20,498 bases of DNA, from positions 347,478 through 367,975 of the forward strand of contig NW_003133845.1 of assembly GCF_000003605.2 (NCBI RefSeq), written 5' to 3'. Source of the stretch: Saccoglossus kowalevskii. Its lineage: Eukaryota > Hemichordata > Enteropneusta > Harrimaniidae. Numbering within the stretch: the stretch's first letter is position 1; every line of letters begins with the position of its first letter. Made by a program: the position numbers and the translations under genes. Shown in pieces: positions 1 to 12,300 of the stretch. The notes under the pieces are model-generated. The model had not been told where the DNA came from. It searched no databases and saw only the letters and a program-made list of their open reading frames with translations.

Positions 1-315
1 CTCTCACATAAGTGTTCCAACTCAGAAAAATTTCAAATGCGCATGACCGAGGTAACTAGGATATTGGGATGTCCAGGTGGATCAAAATAGCTGCTCACGA
101 TATGACGGATTACGATTACTATATTTTCTGTACATTTTCGATGTATTTACATTTTTTCACTATAAATGTCTTATTACAAACCACCTATGTCATGTCAGAA
201 GCTTTAAGGTTGTAGCACCAGTCTCGCTATCTACGAGATGAGACTTGAATGGGATCTTGACATGATGTCACCATACAGTACTATGCGCGTTGCAAACCCC
301 AAGTAATGTACCTCT
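1..315 (-). mobile_element. Partial MITE, inverted copy of the element at 8018-8398
   Basis: Reads as the reverse complement of 8334-8018 with scattered differences and ends in the same AATGTACCTCT terminus (305-315). The window edge cuts off the other terminus. Non-coding; it has drifted from its partner, so the insertions are not recent. Confidence 0.85.
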
Positions 316-322
316 GGTGTAA

Positions 323-624
323 CTTACATCGACGGCGTACTTATTATAGTCTGCTCGCACGGTTTCGGAGCTTGGAACACTTACCTTAAAAATTATGTGA
401 TACAGCGGGAAATTACTTTAATGACTGTAGAGTCGTACGTGTGGGTGTCACCAAAGTGTTGGCTGAAAACTATTCTTAAAGGGCGGCAGTTGTCGTGCCG
501 CGCCCTGTTCGATGTAGGACTCATAGCGACGTATACAACGCGTGTAAAATACATTGTTTATTTACATGAAATTCGAACACGCGCTGCGCGACGACCACCG
601 CGCTTTCGACTCGAAAAGATGCCT
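323..624 (-). promoter_or_regulatory. CpG-rich patch with minus-strand splice donor: possible promoter and first exon of next gene
   Basis: About 28 CpG (hand count) in 300 bp, against almost none in the neighbouring kilobases. On the minus strand the patch contains AAG|GTAAGTG at 385/384, a strong donor, and no frame passes openly into it, so an exon there would be non-coding. An open plus-strand frame (397-627) has no recognisable content. A CpG-rich TSS with a 5' UTR exon for a downstream minus-strand gene is inference. Confidence 0.3.
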
Positions 625-639
625 TGAAGTTTTTAGACA

Positions 640-3309
640 TCCTGTTTAGAGATAAATGGTGATAAACATAGAATGTTTGTAATCTTCACGTCAAGAGCTG
701 AACAACTCATTTGTATTAGTTATGGTGTGATTTTTTTGGTTGTAATTAAAATCATTTGTTGTATTGTAGAATTAATAAATAACATATATTATTAGCACTT
801 TCTGTATAATTCCATTTAATCAGTACCCTACCTCAACTGTTTTATGTTGTTTAGTTGGTCCTATAAATTATGAATTAAACAAAATGACAGTGTCTACACC
901 TTTTTATAGGCTTTGATGGCATTAAATAACTACCGGGGGGGGGGGGGGGGTATACCACAATAATTTATATCATTACTGGGCTTTAGGCATAACTACAAGA
1001 ATGGTGAGAATCATGATTAGCAAAGGCACATAGATAGTCTCTATGAAAATAAACATACAAAAACAAGCTAAACATAATAGAATAAACCAATATACTTTGT
1101 AGAACAATGCAGGTGTAAATCTATTTACAATTAATTCGCTCAAATTGTTAATAGTTACTATATCTCTCCAACTACAGGCTGGGATTTTCTTTTAATCATG
1201 TTAGACTATACACTTTACCAGTAATGAGCTATAACTACTCGCCCCCTAGCAAGAACTTCCCTTTTAACGAGTAATAAATTGGGTTCTCCTTTAACTTTTT
1301 ATAAATTTGTTTCCCCTTTTATCCACTTCCAGTCGTAAATACAGTATTACTGATAAGTATCTAATATTTGAACACGTAACTGAATAGAATAAACAACTTG
1401 GGACAAATGTGTCTTAAAATAATTCATTTTATTTCAATATAATTTACCATACATTTCATTTATATGAATTTAACATACACATGCATAGATATACTTGAAT
1501 AAAATATTTCTGAATTTAAGTTTATCTTATTAGACATGCAAATTTATTAAAATGTCATGTACAGACCAGCTTTAGCAAAACCACAGAAACTAAAACTCAT
1601 TGGCTCGTCAAATTAGTGACTCATTGACCATAATTTGTTCTGGGATTTAGAAGGAAAGTGCAAAGATTCAAAGGCTAAAAGTTTCAAGATCATTATTATA
1701 TTGCTATTCATAATTCAAGTCCTAGTTAACACCAGTTCATAAGAGTGGTCTCACAATTAACATGATCAACTGACACTCATTATAATAAATTACAGCACAA
1801 TGTTTTAAAAAAACTGCTTCACCATTTCATGTGTAACACTGATTTTGAAATATCAAGATTATGAAAGATACCTTGCCGTAAGTGAGTGAGAAAAATGATC
1901 ACAGAGTCTTGACCTTGTAAACACTTTTTGTTCAATTAGAAAAAATGTTTCCAACAACATTAAATTGTTTTTTTACCTATTTTTAAAAATTTAGATTTAT
2001 AAAAAATCCTGTCAGCGTATGTTACAACTGCTTTCCAATGAAATTTGTAGGACTTTACTATACAAAAAACAATGATAACAGTTTCTGACAAATAAAAAAA
2101 CTACCCACTTCCCTCAACATTACCAAATCTATAAAAATAAAATGAACCCTTGACTGTTTTCATAGTAACACCCTTACTTTAAAAGATGACATCATGGGTA
2201 ATTTATGGTAATTTTTATTTGGACAATAGATTCATCTAAATATTATTGACAATGACAGGCACAATGTTTAATAAGTGAGATAATAGTATTCTTGTTTTTT
2301 CTACAAAATTATTAATTTTTTTTAATCAACTCAGTGTTTTGTATATTATAGACATTTTCAAAAGGAAAAGCTATGTTTGACAAAAAAACCCCAAAACAAT
2401 CAATTATTATATTAATACAGAAGTGAACGAAAAAAAAAGAAACTGAACAAACAAAACTTTTCAAATCCCATCTACTTGGTATATTTGCAAATATAATGAA
2501 TTTCTTATTAAATCTATTTTAAAATATTACTTTATGATATAAATTTATAAAATTTCAACCTCATAAAGTTTGGCAAACCAAAGCTCAATTCAAGTATATG
2601 ATTAAAGCAATAAAGTACATGTATTTGATATACTATATTTAAAATTCATTTATGTTTTGTAATAATATATCTAAAAATATTTCACTAACATTGAGTAACA
2701 TATTTCGGGAATTTTAAATGGTTTTATTTCACCAAATATTTACTTCAAAATTGAAATGATGAATGATACAATGTTATATCACAGAATATCAACCGATGCA
2801 TTCACAAGTCAAGGGAGACTTGCACCAACTTCCACAAAGCATTCACCAATATGTAATACAATGTATTTATACATGTTAAGTTAGAAGCCTACTCATAATT
2901 TAAAATTCTTGATGGTTGTATTTTAGTGGAAAGTCGCCATTTTGGCACTATTATTATGCTTTTACTATAGGTTCCTATGACAGAGATATTATGCAATATC
3001 TCAAATTGTAGGCTGGTGACATGGGCTGAAAAAAATCATATATTGTTAATGATAGGGTACTTTTTGTTATTCTGAATTATTTAAAAAATCCGGGTTTTAA
3101 AAAGTGTCAAAAAATGCAGACTTCTATCTTTTACACTAATTTATAATTACTAATTTGCCATGGTGCACAGAAAGTGGAAAATATTTTAAGTACCAGTACT
3201 GAATAAAATCAGAAAGTGTAGATGCTCTAAATAAAGCATGTATAAATGTATTACAAATATAAAAGTATACTGAATACGCGTGATAGAGAAGTTGATTTCA
3301 TTGAAGTTC
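640..3309. other. 3' flank / intergenic AT-rich DNA
   Basis: AT-rich sequence without any coding exon I could recognise on either strand. The part next to 3310 should be the myosin 3' UTR. A run of 16 G lies at 935-950. The remainder holds poly-A/T runs and simple AT-rich text only. Confidence 0.6.
2723..2728 (-). terminator. Candidate polyadenylation signal AATAAA
   Basis: The first AATAAA I found on the minus strand downstream of the stop codon. It would give a 3' UTR of about 0.6 kb. The flank is so AT-rich that chance matches are expected; further ones occur at lower coordinates. Confidence 0.25.
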
Positions 3310-3366
3310 TCATCGCTTCTTTTTTCCCTTGACTTCTCCTGTCTTAGGAAAATCCTTCATGTCTTG
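3310..3366 (-). CDS. Myosin exon 22: terminal exon, basic C-terminus
   Basis: Residues 769-786, [18 protein letters not shown], then TGA at 3312-3310. The acceptor CTACAG and phase 0 agree with exon 21. The short basic end could bind acidic lipid or actin (inference). It lies 2.1 kb from the previous exon and is short, so an alternative last exon cannot be excluded. Confidence 0.75.
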   Translation of the reverse strand, partial: QDMKDFPKTGEVKGKKKR

Positions 3367-6300
3367 CTGTAGATTGAGGATAAACAAAAATGTTAATAAA
3401 CATTAAACCGCTTAGTTTATAAACATATTTATAACAAATTTTAAATATCAATCGTTATAAAAATATTCAAAAATAATTGGCTCAAAAAACTCCAGATTGT
3501 CTATGCCCATAATGTGCGCACAAGCCTTCTAGTGACATCAACTGCGACATATATCTACTTATTCATAATAAAGGATTGGCTGATTGGATGATGTTAAACC
3601 GGCTATTTAAAACAGAATCCCATCACACATATGATTTCAGATTCTAAATCACCGCTAATTATATTATCCATAATAATCTGATTGGTTGAGGCCATGTTTT
3701 TAATTATGCAAGCCGTGGTGAAATACCGTGGCACACAAATTGCATAGCACACAGTGAGAGTATATCCCAATGTCAACTGAAATTGGCAAAAATCATTCGT
3801 GTGCACTACGGGCATAGAACGTAATAAAGATATTTGGAGCTCAAAAGAGATGTATTAATAAGATGCATTTTCAAAATTATGCAAATGACTGCCATCTGCA
3901 GTGGCTCACTTGTGAACCCAGAAGTTTTGTTGACCCTCAAAAAGCAATCAGCACTAATGAGCATTTGTATTTCTTGAATTTCTGTCAAATGAAACGATTT
4001 TACACATATCAATGTTGCCAATAACAAGATACTACACGAATAAACCATGCAATGCAAAATATGGGAACGAATTTGATTGGTCACTTGATGCATCTATAAT
4101 TGCTGTATGCTAGTTCCAGGGCCCATGGTTGCAAGCAGAACATTTGGGGTTGCTGCATTACATTTCTACATGGTTTTGGGATGCTTTGAAGTTATTTTGA
4201 TGTCTTATAGTTTAACGTTATTTCCATGTCAGTCATCAGAATTACATTTAAAATGTTGGTATAATCGTGGCAATAAACCACCCATTTTACTAAATATGTT
4301 AAAGATAATACCACTTTAACATATAGACATCCACCTACTGTGAAATACTTTATTTTAGCTGGAATTAATTTTCGCTGAAAAAGCATTTTAGATGTTTTGT
4401 ATGGAATTTATTTTCACTGATTTTTGACGAGTTGAATGTGAAATATAGAGAAAAAAGTATATTTGCTGGATTTTATTTTCATGGAATCATCCTTTTAGCG
4501 AAAATAAATTCCAAGCGAAAATAAAGTATTCTACAGTATCATGTTAATCATTTAACAGAAACAGTTTTAAATTAGCATGTCGATATGATGTCATCACAAA
4601 TACTGTAAAAAGATTAATTATTCACTGGGTTTTGATTTTGCTTATTTCGCTGATTGGAAAATGTGCTAAATTAAAACCCAGTGAATATGTAAAATTTAGC
4701 ATATAGAACACATTATCTAAATGACAAAAGTGTGAATTTAAAACCCACTGAATATGCCTGAAATTGCAAATCAGCGAAATTTAAACCCAGTGAAAATTAG
4801 TCATTTTACAGTACTGCTACTTTACTGTAAAACTACAAATGTAATTGACCACCGTAATAAAAAACATTTCAGCATTTTAGAGTACAGTGAATGGCTGGAA
4901 GACGTACCTTAGTTTATAAAAATATAATATTTGTAAATATCAATCATCAAGAGCTCATTCATTGTCTATGCCCATAATATGCCTTCAAGTGACATAGCAA
5001 CTATGACTACCAACATATTCAAAATGAAGGCATTGCTGATTGGATGATGTCGAACCAGCTCATTAATATTAATTAGAACTCGTCCATGGTTTCTGTATTG
5101 ATCAATTAGAATTCCACCAGTCATTTTTATTTTTAAAAATTTATATTTATAAAATGTTTATAACATCCCCAGCTTTATGCCTTTCACTGTATCTTCAAAA
5201 TTATCAAATCACAAACAAATATTCACAATAAATAAAAAGATAATCAATATGCAGTGATAAAAGCAGCAGAATCAGGATTAGAAGTGTTACATATGTTAGT
5301 TAGAAAATTAATAGAAATTAATAATCAAAAAAGATTTATTAGTGTATAAGAACACACAAAGCACAAGATTTTTAGCAGTTATTTTATTGATTTTTTCAGC
5401 CGAGTGCAAGTTGCTATACACAGGTGAGAAATAACACCAGGGATCAGCTTTAATATGAACACTTCTGTACCTGATCTTTTATCAGACTGAGGTAGGATGC
5501 CTGACTTGCCTGGCTCTGGCGAGATGCTGCTGAAGGTGGTTGCGGGGCAGGGCCTTTACGATGTTTCCGGTTAGACTGTGGGCTGTAATTCCTTTCAGGT
5601 AGAGGCGGAGTCGAGGACTGGTTACTTATAGCCTGAGAATTCAAAGTTTTAGAATTGAATTGCATTCAAGTGGAAAATCAACTTTTTAAATATTTTATTT
5701 CATTTTTTCACATTTTCAAATTGAAATAAAACTTTAATGATCAAAGTCCTGAGAAAATTCAACGGTGTCCTGACGATATACACAAAAAGTCATGTGAAAT
5801 GCACATTGAAAGCACAGGAATTAGAATAAGAGTCACTGCTCCAACACTTGATGAGATTCCCCGACTCATAGATTTGTCACTTGACATTATATTATATAGC
5901 TGGCTGCTATTAAAACTTATCGCAAGTTTTCTTTGACTTTTAACATATGGCTTTATTTTAGACTGTTGCTCACAAAATCCTAGTAGAAAAGTATGGTCAT
6001 CGAACTACTTTTTGCACATGTATCAAACACTGACGTAAATGGCAAATTTTGTGCCATGGATCGATGCTTCCTATAGTAAAGATGTTTTGTTCTAACAAAA
6101 GTTTCATTTAAGTACATATAGAGAAAAAATCAGGTGTAGTCATGAGATGGGTATTGAATTATTTTGAACGCTGCTATTGTTGATGCTGTTGTTGTTCAAA
6201 TCAAATTTTGGTTATCCATGTGGTTTTCAGCAGGCAATTGTGCTAAATGGAAACAATTTCAAAAGGGCCAATTCTTGCATGTTTTCATACCAAAATACCA

Positions 6301-9300
6301 AAAGTCAATGACTTGTGTCTAAATCAATAATGAAGTAAAGTAAAACTTTTAAAACGAAAAATACGTGATAGGTTTTTTGACCTGATTCAATAGTTTGAAT
6401 ACTGGAGAACAGTATTTGTGCATGCCATTTAACTCACATAAGAATTGCAAAATTAATTTAATGATTATTTAGCTAGTATTAATAAATTTCACTAACAGTC
6501 AGATCAGGATAGATTCTTGCTGCATTTGAAGTTTGTGGTTGCCTGGAAACAGAAGGTGGTGGCGGCCTCAACGGTGGCATCTGACGTATTTTGATTGATG
6601 CATCACTAATTAATTCAGCATAGTCTGACTCGCCTTCAACCTGAAGACAATATTATAAATATATAATGTGTATAAAAATGCAATTTGTAAAATGACATTC
6701 TTCATCAATATTCTTTTAATCCAACATAATAATGTTAACATCAATATGAACATCAATATGAACATCAATATGGACATTAATAATAATATACTGGATATTC
6801 CTGTATATACTTTTACAAATTAAACTTCTCTATATTACTCGTATCAATTCAAATGCTAGATTAAAATTAAATTTTAAATTACGCTCAAATCCACTGCAAT
6901 CAACAATTCTTTATGCGTAATATTATGTTATATGCTAATGAGCAAATAAGCAAATTGTTAAATCAATACTAAACTCACCTGGCCACAAGGTACAGTAAGT
7001 AGATCGCCGAATGGAGATATTGGAGTCTGCAAATGTATACAGTTATGTTTAAAAAACAAACAAGGCATTTATGATTTTTGTATTAAAAACAATAATATAA
7101 TTCCAAGCGAAAATAAAGTATTCTACAGTAGTTACCTTTTCATGGTATTTAACCAAAGCAGAAAGACTTGCATGAACTCTTGGTTCGCCTACAACGACAT
7201 ATTTACCGCTCCGAGTTTGATCTATCATAAAATGTTTGCATCTTTCTTTCACTCTGCAATGTATTACATTATAACATTAAAACACATGTACAGTGTAAAA
7301 CAAAGTTATTTCCATCAATAATGATATATATAATTACTTAAATCTACAAACCAAAAATGAAGAATAACTGACCTAAATGACAGAGAATAACCAAATCTAC
7401 TTTCACTGACTCGTATTAAGTAACACCCAATCTGTTTGTCCCATAGCAGTTTCTCAGCTTGTCTGTAAACAAGATATACAATAAAAAATTAATTACCATC
7501 ACAATACAGCAATAGATCCAGGAAACATCTTAGTTTTACAGAGAGCTGACATAATAGAGATTGAAATGAACAAACACTCTTCGGGATGCTCATAAAAGTA
7601 GGAACATACTGCAGTGTTGATATCTTTTCAGGAAAATATTGTATTGTATTCACTGTTATGATAATTAGTGGTATACTCTATTTTTTTTAATTTACCACTA
7701 CAGAGTGTAGAGGGGGGGGGCTACTCTATAATGCTTTTGGGAGTACCCTGAGTTTGTGTCAATTCACTTGAACCACTTCATTGCAGATGGAAGAGAAACA
7801 AACAACCTCATTAATGTAATTTTCTGTACAATGTGTGATGAAAACATTTGACTAGAGTTGATTTATTTCCAGAGAAAGATTATCAAATTAAAAAATATCC
7901 AGCACTGATTTCCAGTTATCAAACTGCATAGATGTACATCACTGAAAAATCTGCTATACACTTTTTTGACATAAATTGTTTTGACCTGTGGTTGTTGATC
8001 AATAAATAAATACTATTAGAGGTACATTACTTGGGGTTTGCATCGCGCATAGTACTGTATGGTGACATCATGTCAAGATCCCATTCAAGTCTCATTTCGT
8101 AGATAGCGAAACTGGTGCTACGACCTTCTGACGTGACATAAGTAGTTTGTAATAAAACAATAGAACATGTATTACCACATTCATAGTGAAAAAATGTAAT
8201 ACATCGAAAATGTACAGAAAACATAGTTATCAGAATTTGTCATATCCTGAGCAGCTATTTTGATCCACCTGGACATCCCAGTATCCTAGTTACCTCGGGC
8301 ATGTGCATTCGAATTTGGAACACTTATGTGAGAGCGAGATTGAAACGGGATCTTGGTATCATGTCACCGTAGTTGCAAACCCCAAGTAATGTACCTCTGA
8401 TACTATAGAGATTTGTTATATTGTAAATACTATCAAACAGAGTTGTTTATATAGATGACTTAATGCTTCCAATCATTTATGTCATTTTGATGTGACAGGA
8501 ACACATCACTAGAGGGCGCTAATGATGGGTATAATCTTTTCAACACATACCTCCTAGTTATTATCCCATGGAACCAATTAGAAAAACCGTGAGTTTCTTT
8601 CAGTTTCTCTGACTGTGTTGATTTAAACCACAATATAGAAGCCTCTTTTGATCCTTCAGGTCCAAATCCCATATTCTTTTTTGTTCTTACAAACTCATCT
8701 TCTAGGATGTCATCATCTGTATCATTTTCGTCATCTCCCTCATCTGTGGGATCAGTATACTTGGGAGGAAATTAAAATAAGATAAACATTTATCAAAAAA
8801 ATCAACTATGTTCATGCATTGGTTTCCATGACTACCATATAATTAGATTATGGGTCTGGAGTTTTTTCACATTGTCAACTGGCTCTCGGTATTTTTGAAG
8901 GTCCCATGCAACATATAAAATATTTATTTTTTTTTTTACACAAAATTTGGACTGTATAATTACCTCATTAGGTGGAACTGGTAATTCTAGATCCTTATAA
9001 GCAGACTTTGAGTTTGACTTAGCATGTGCTGGCAGTGGGGGGGCAGGTAGGTCTGCTGGCATTGATTCAGCTTTTTTCAACTTTTTAAAGTAGTCTGGAA
9101 AATGAGAAAAAAAAGGTATCAAATTGATATCGTAATTGTCGTCGCTGTCATCGTAGTAGCTGTCGCAGCCCACCTTATTCATCATCATCATTACATTCAC
9201 ACAAGTTTACCTTTTGGAATTTTCCTATCCTTTTTTATTAGCATCTGTTGTTTATCATAACTATCAATATTCAAGTTCTCCAATTGCTTCAGGAAATTGT

Positions 9301-12300
9301 TCACTTCAATTGCCCTCTTTCGAGCTTCCTCCTTCATCCGGAGATATTTCCTTCTTGCGAGAAAACCTCGAACAACTGAGAAAAAAAAAGTCTACCATCA
9401 GTTGAACTACACAAAACGAGATGGTAAATACTGAGTATGTGAATTAACTTTTTGAAAAAAAAAAAATTTTATATTAGAATTTCAAGTGCATAAGACTGGA
9501 AGGAAGAATGTGAATTTCTGATGCAATTTTGCTAAAAAGAAGATTGTAGATACATAATGAGAAATTGACTGTATAATACGATAAGCCAGATTTGAAAGCA
9601 AATAGACACTCACTTAAGGGGACAGTTACATAATGGTTACATTGTACATGCGTTTGTCTAAAGGATAAGGCCCTATAGTACTCTCAAAATAAAATAGTAA
9701 GTGTAGGAAACCTATTTTTAATATATGATTTTTATAGCTAAAACAGCATCATTCCAACACATTTTATGATTGTTCTTGAAAGGATATTTTACATAATTGC
9801 AAACTTGGAATGCAACTTTAATTACAGGCATGTTGGCCATTTTTCAAACTAAATGGCTTTCAGTGTATAGCTTAATTTTATTACCACAATATAGAATTTG
9901 AATTCACAATGTCATTGTGGATAGTTGATTCCACAATAACGCTGCAGATTAATTAATTAATTATTTATGAAGAATAATCCATTTCTAATCAGCTGAACAC
10001 ATCTAGAAGGTTTAGTATATTAGCTTAGGTATAAAAGTGATTTACCTCTTTGTACGTGCACAGCTGCCTTATCAAATTGCTCTAATTTAGCCAATAACTC
10101 ATCACCATGGTAATATTTCAAGAAAACTTTGTTTTTACTAGAGAAAAAACAAAAACAAATTTGTAATTTTTGGTTTTGTGAAATGACATAAGTTTATTTC
10201 ATAAATCAGTCAGGAACTCTAATTTCTCACAAAAACATCTATTTCTGGAGAGAGAATATATTCATTGTTTTTTCTCAGAAATTGTACACAATTGTTTTTT
10301 AATATTGTTTACATCATAATCCCACCTAACCAAATATTACAAACAAAGTTGGTAAACTCAATCATGAATTTCAAAACAACCTGTATTTGTCAACATCATT
10401 TTCTTCAACACTTTTGAGACTTGCCGTTGCCATGTTAACAAGACACTGTCAAATTATGCATTTCTCAAAGAGACTATAGACATGGTACACTTACCCTATC
10501 TGCCAGTTTGTAATACCAGCAGCTTTTAAGATTCTTAGACATCCATTTTTATCTTCAGGAATTTTAGGATGAAGAGCCAGGATCTTGTATCTAGTGAAAC
10601 AAAATTTAAGCGCCTGTTCTATTTTACACTGAAAATGATGTCAAGTATTACATGATTGACAAATGTGTGGCTTTACTAGGATGTATACAAAATAAATAAT
10701 TTAGTTTCATACACAATTTTTTAACAAATTTAGTTAGTCAAGGGAAACCTGAAACTGTGTAGCAGTGAAAATACCACTGGTTGTGGAGAGTCATGTGACT
10801 TTTTGTATAAACCGATTACTAAATCACCAAACTGTATAATGGTAAAATGTTTTACTGTTTGCTATCAAATAGGTGATTTTCCGAACAATTGCGAGATCTC
10901 GCGAGATGCATGAAAGACGCGCGTCGAACGTCTGCTGCAAAAATCGAACGATTTGATTTTGAACTAGAATTTCTTTTTTTCGCAGCTTACATTGACCGGC
11001 CGATCTTCGACGGAGGAATATTGCTTTCGAATACCCTCACTTAATCGAAATTGCCTATCATCAAATGTGGACAGCACATTATTAAGCATGGAAATGTTCC
11101 CGAAATACTTTCGCGTTTGTCGAATCCCACGCAATGTTTGACGCGACTACAACGCTATGACCTTTGTTTGTCCTGTTTTTACGTTCGATTTCACGCATAA
11201 CGCGTGATTCTCGCAGTGTACGGAAAATGGTCTATTAATAATAAACACTCACATGCTAACAAATTCAGTAAATGACGGTCTAATAGCGTAGCCCTGTTTT
11301 CGTATCCTTGTTGTCTCTAGCATACCACAATATCGTAACTAAAATGAATAAAACTCTTGTATTAGTATAGAATACATTTAACATGGTATAAATGTTTAGA
11401 GGTATTTGAATAATTTGTGCTTGAGGTTTAACTATAAAAACTCTTTTCATTAGTAAGTTATATGGTTGATGTTAAATTTAAAATCAGGTGACTAGGTCGT
11501 TAATCTTTAATTGATGGTGGTACTTCAAGTTTGTTTCGAAATTTCCACATTTATACAATTTATATTCATAATTATGACATAAAATCACTGCTGTAATAAT
11601 CATACCCTGTCACATGTATTCAATTTGGGGCTATCAGGTATAGAGACCTAAAAGTTGATGTAAAATGACTCAACTAAAACATTATGGAAAATGTTTACAG
11701 CAGCTTGACTTGATAGGAATTATAAAGTATTTCCCTGCAGATCAATCTGTGATGGATTCTGTGTTGTATATACACGCCTACACAGACTCAGCATTCAATA
11801 GCTCCCAAACTATTCCTGGGAGCGAACATCCAGGCATTTTCATCGCCTGGGCAACCACAACCAATGAAAACTCCCCCAAAAAAGGACTTTAAGCTAGTTG
11901 CTGAGACTCTCTTGAACAAAGTAACAAGACAACCCTACCCCTAGGTGTGCAACATATATCAATTTGGTTGTTTTAGAACTGTCTCATAGTTGAGTTTGTG
12001 CCGTTTTCTTGACTTAAGCTTAAGCCGGCGTTTCGATCAGCGTTCCACAACAGCTCGCGCAGAGCCGATAGAATGATGGTAAAGTGATGCACATCTTGGC
12101 AACATATAATATTCTATGATGTTCCTTCGCCCCGAGAATATGTACTTACTTGCACAAGGACGAATTGATCTTCAAATTTGTTAGCTGCTTTGGCAGTATT
12201 TGGTTTTATACATCGCACAAAATGGGGATTACACACCGCCATTCTCTCCATTAGCACATTCAGAGAATTCTAAAATAATCAAAAATTGGAAAAAAAAACA

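Larger units (their letters stand above)
3367..5470. other. Intron 21, repeat-rich
   Basis: The last intron (2.1 kb). It holds a dispersed repeat in two direct copies (3409-3607 and 4909-5062) and two MITEs (4336-4538 and 4601-4813). Short open frames here (for example 3806-4093 minus) show no protein-like composition. Nothing else was recognised. Confidence 0.7.
10591..11252. other. Intron 11, carries a CpG island
   Basis: An intron of 662 bp. The half next to exon 12 is ordinary AT-rich text; the half next to exon 11 (about 10880-11220) is CpG-rich and described separately. Confidence 0.7.
11339..12149. other. Intron 10, repeat-derived
   Basis: An intron of 811 bp. It holds two adjacent small hairpins (11801-11823 and 11830-11850) and a dispersed repeat copy (11961-12143) that reaches the exon 10 donor. 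A 75-codon plus-strand open frame at 11665-11892 has no recognisable domain and overlaps the hairpins. Confidence 0.65.

Noticed and set aside
397-627. 76-codon plus-strand open frame as a gene
   Set aside because: No domain-like text; it follows from the low stop frequency of the CpG-rich patch.
6736-6780. CRISPR-like array of regular repeats
   Set aside because: 12-bp units with no spacers in a eukaryotic intron: a simple tandem repeat.
7136-7252. A start codon at 7252 giving a separate small protein
   Set aside because: The codon is GTG inside the SH2 domain; the frame is continuous with exon 17 through a phase-2 intron.
8027-8224. 65-codon minus-strand open frame
   Set aside because: It lies entirely within the MITE at 8018-8398, and the sister copy at 1-315 is not kept open.
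8832-9200. 122-codon minus-strand open frame as a gene of its own
   Set aside because: It is exon 15 read through into both flanking introns; the coding part is only 8964-9094, supported by splice sites and phase.
11665-11892. 75-codon plus-strand open frame as a gene
   Set aside because: It overlaps two hairpins and repeat-like sequence and has no recognisable family; intronic to the myosin.
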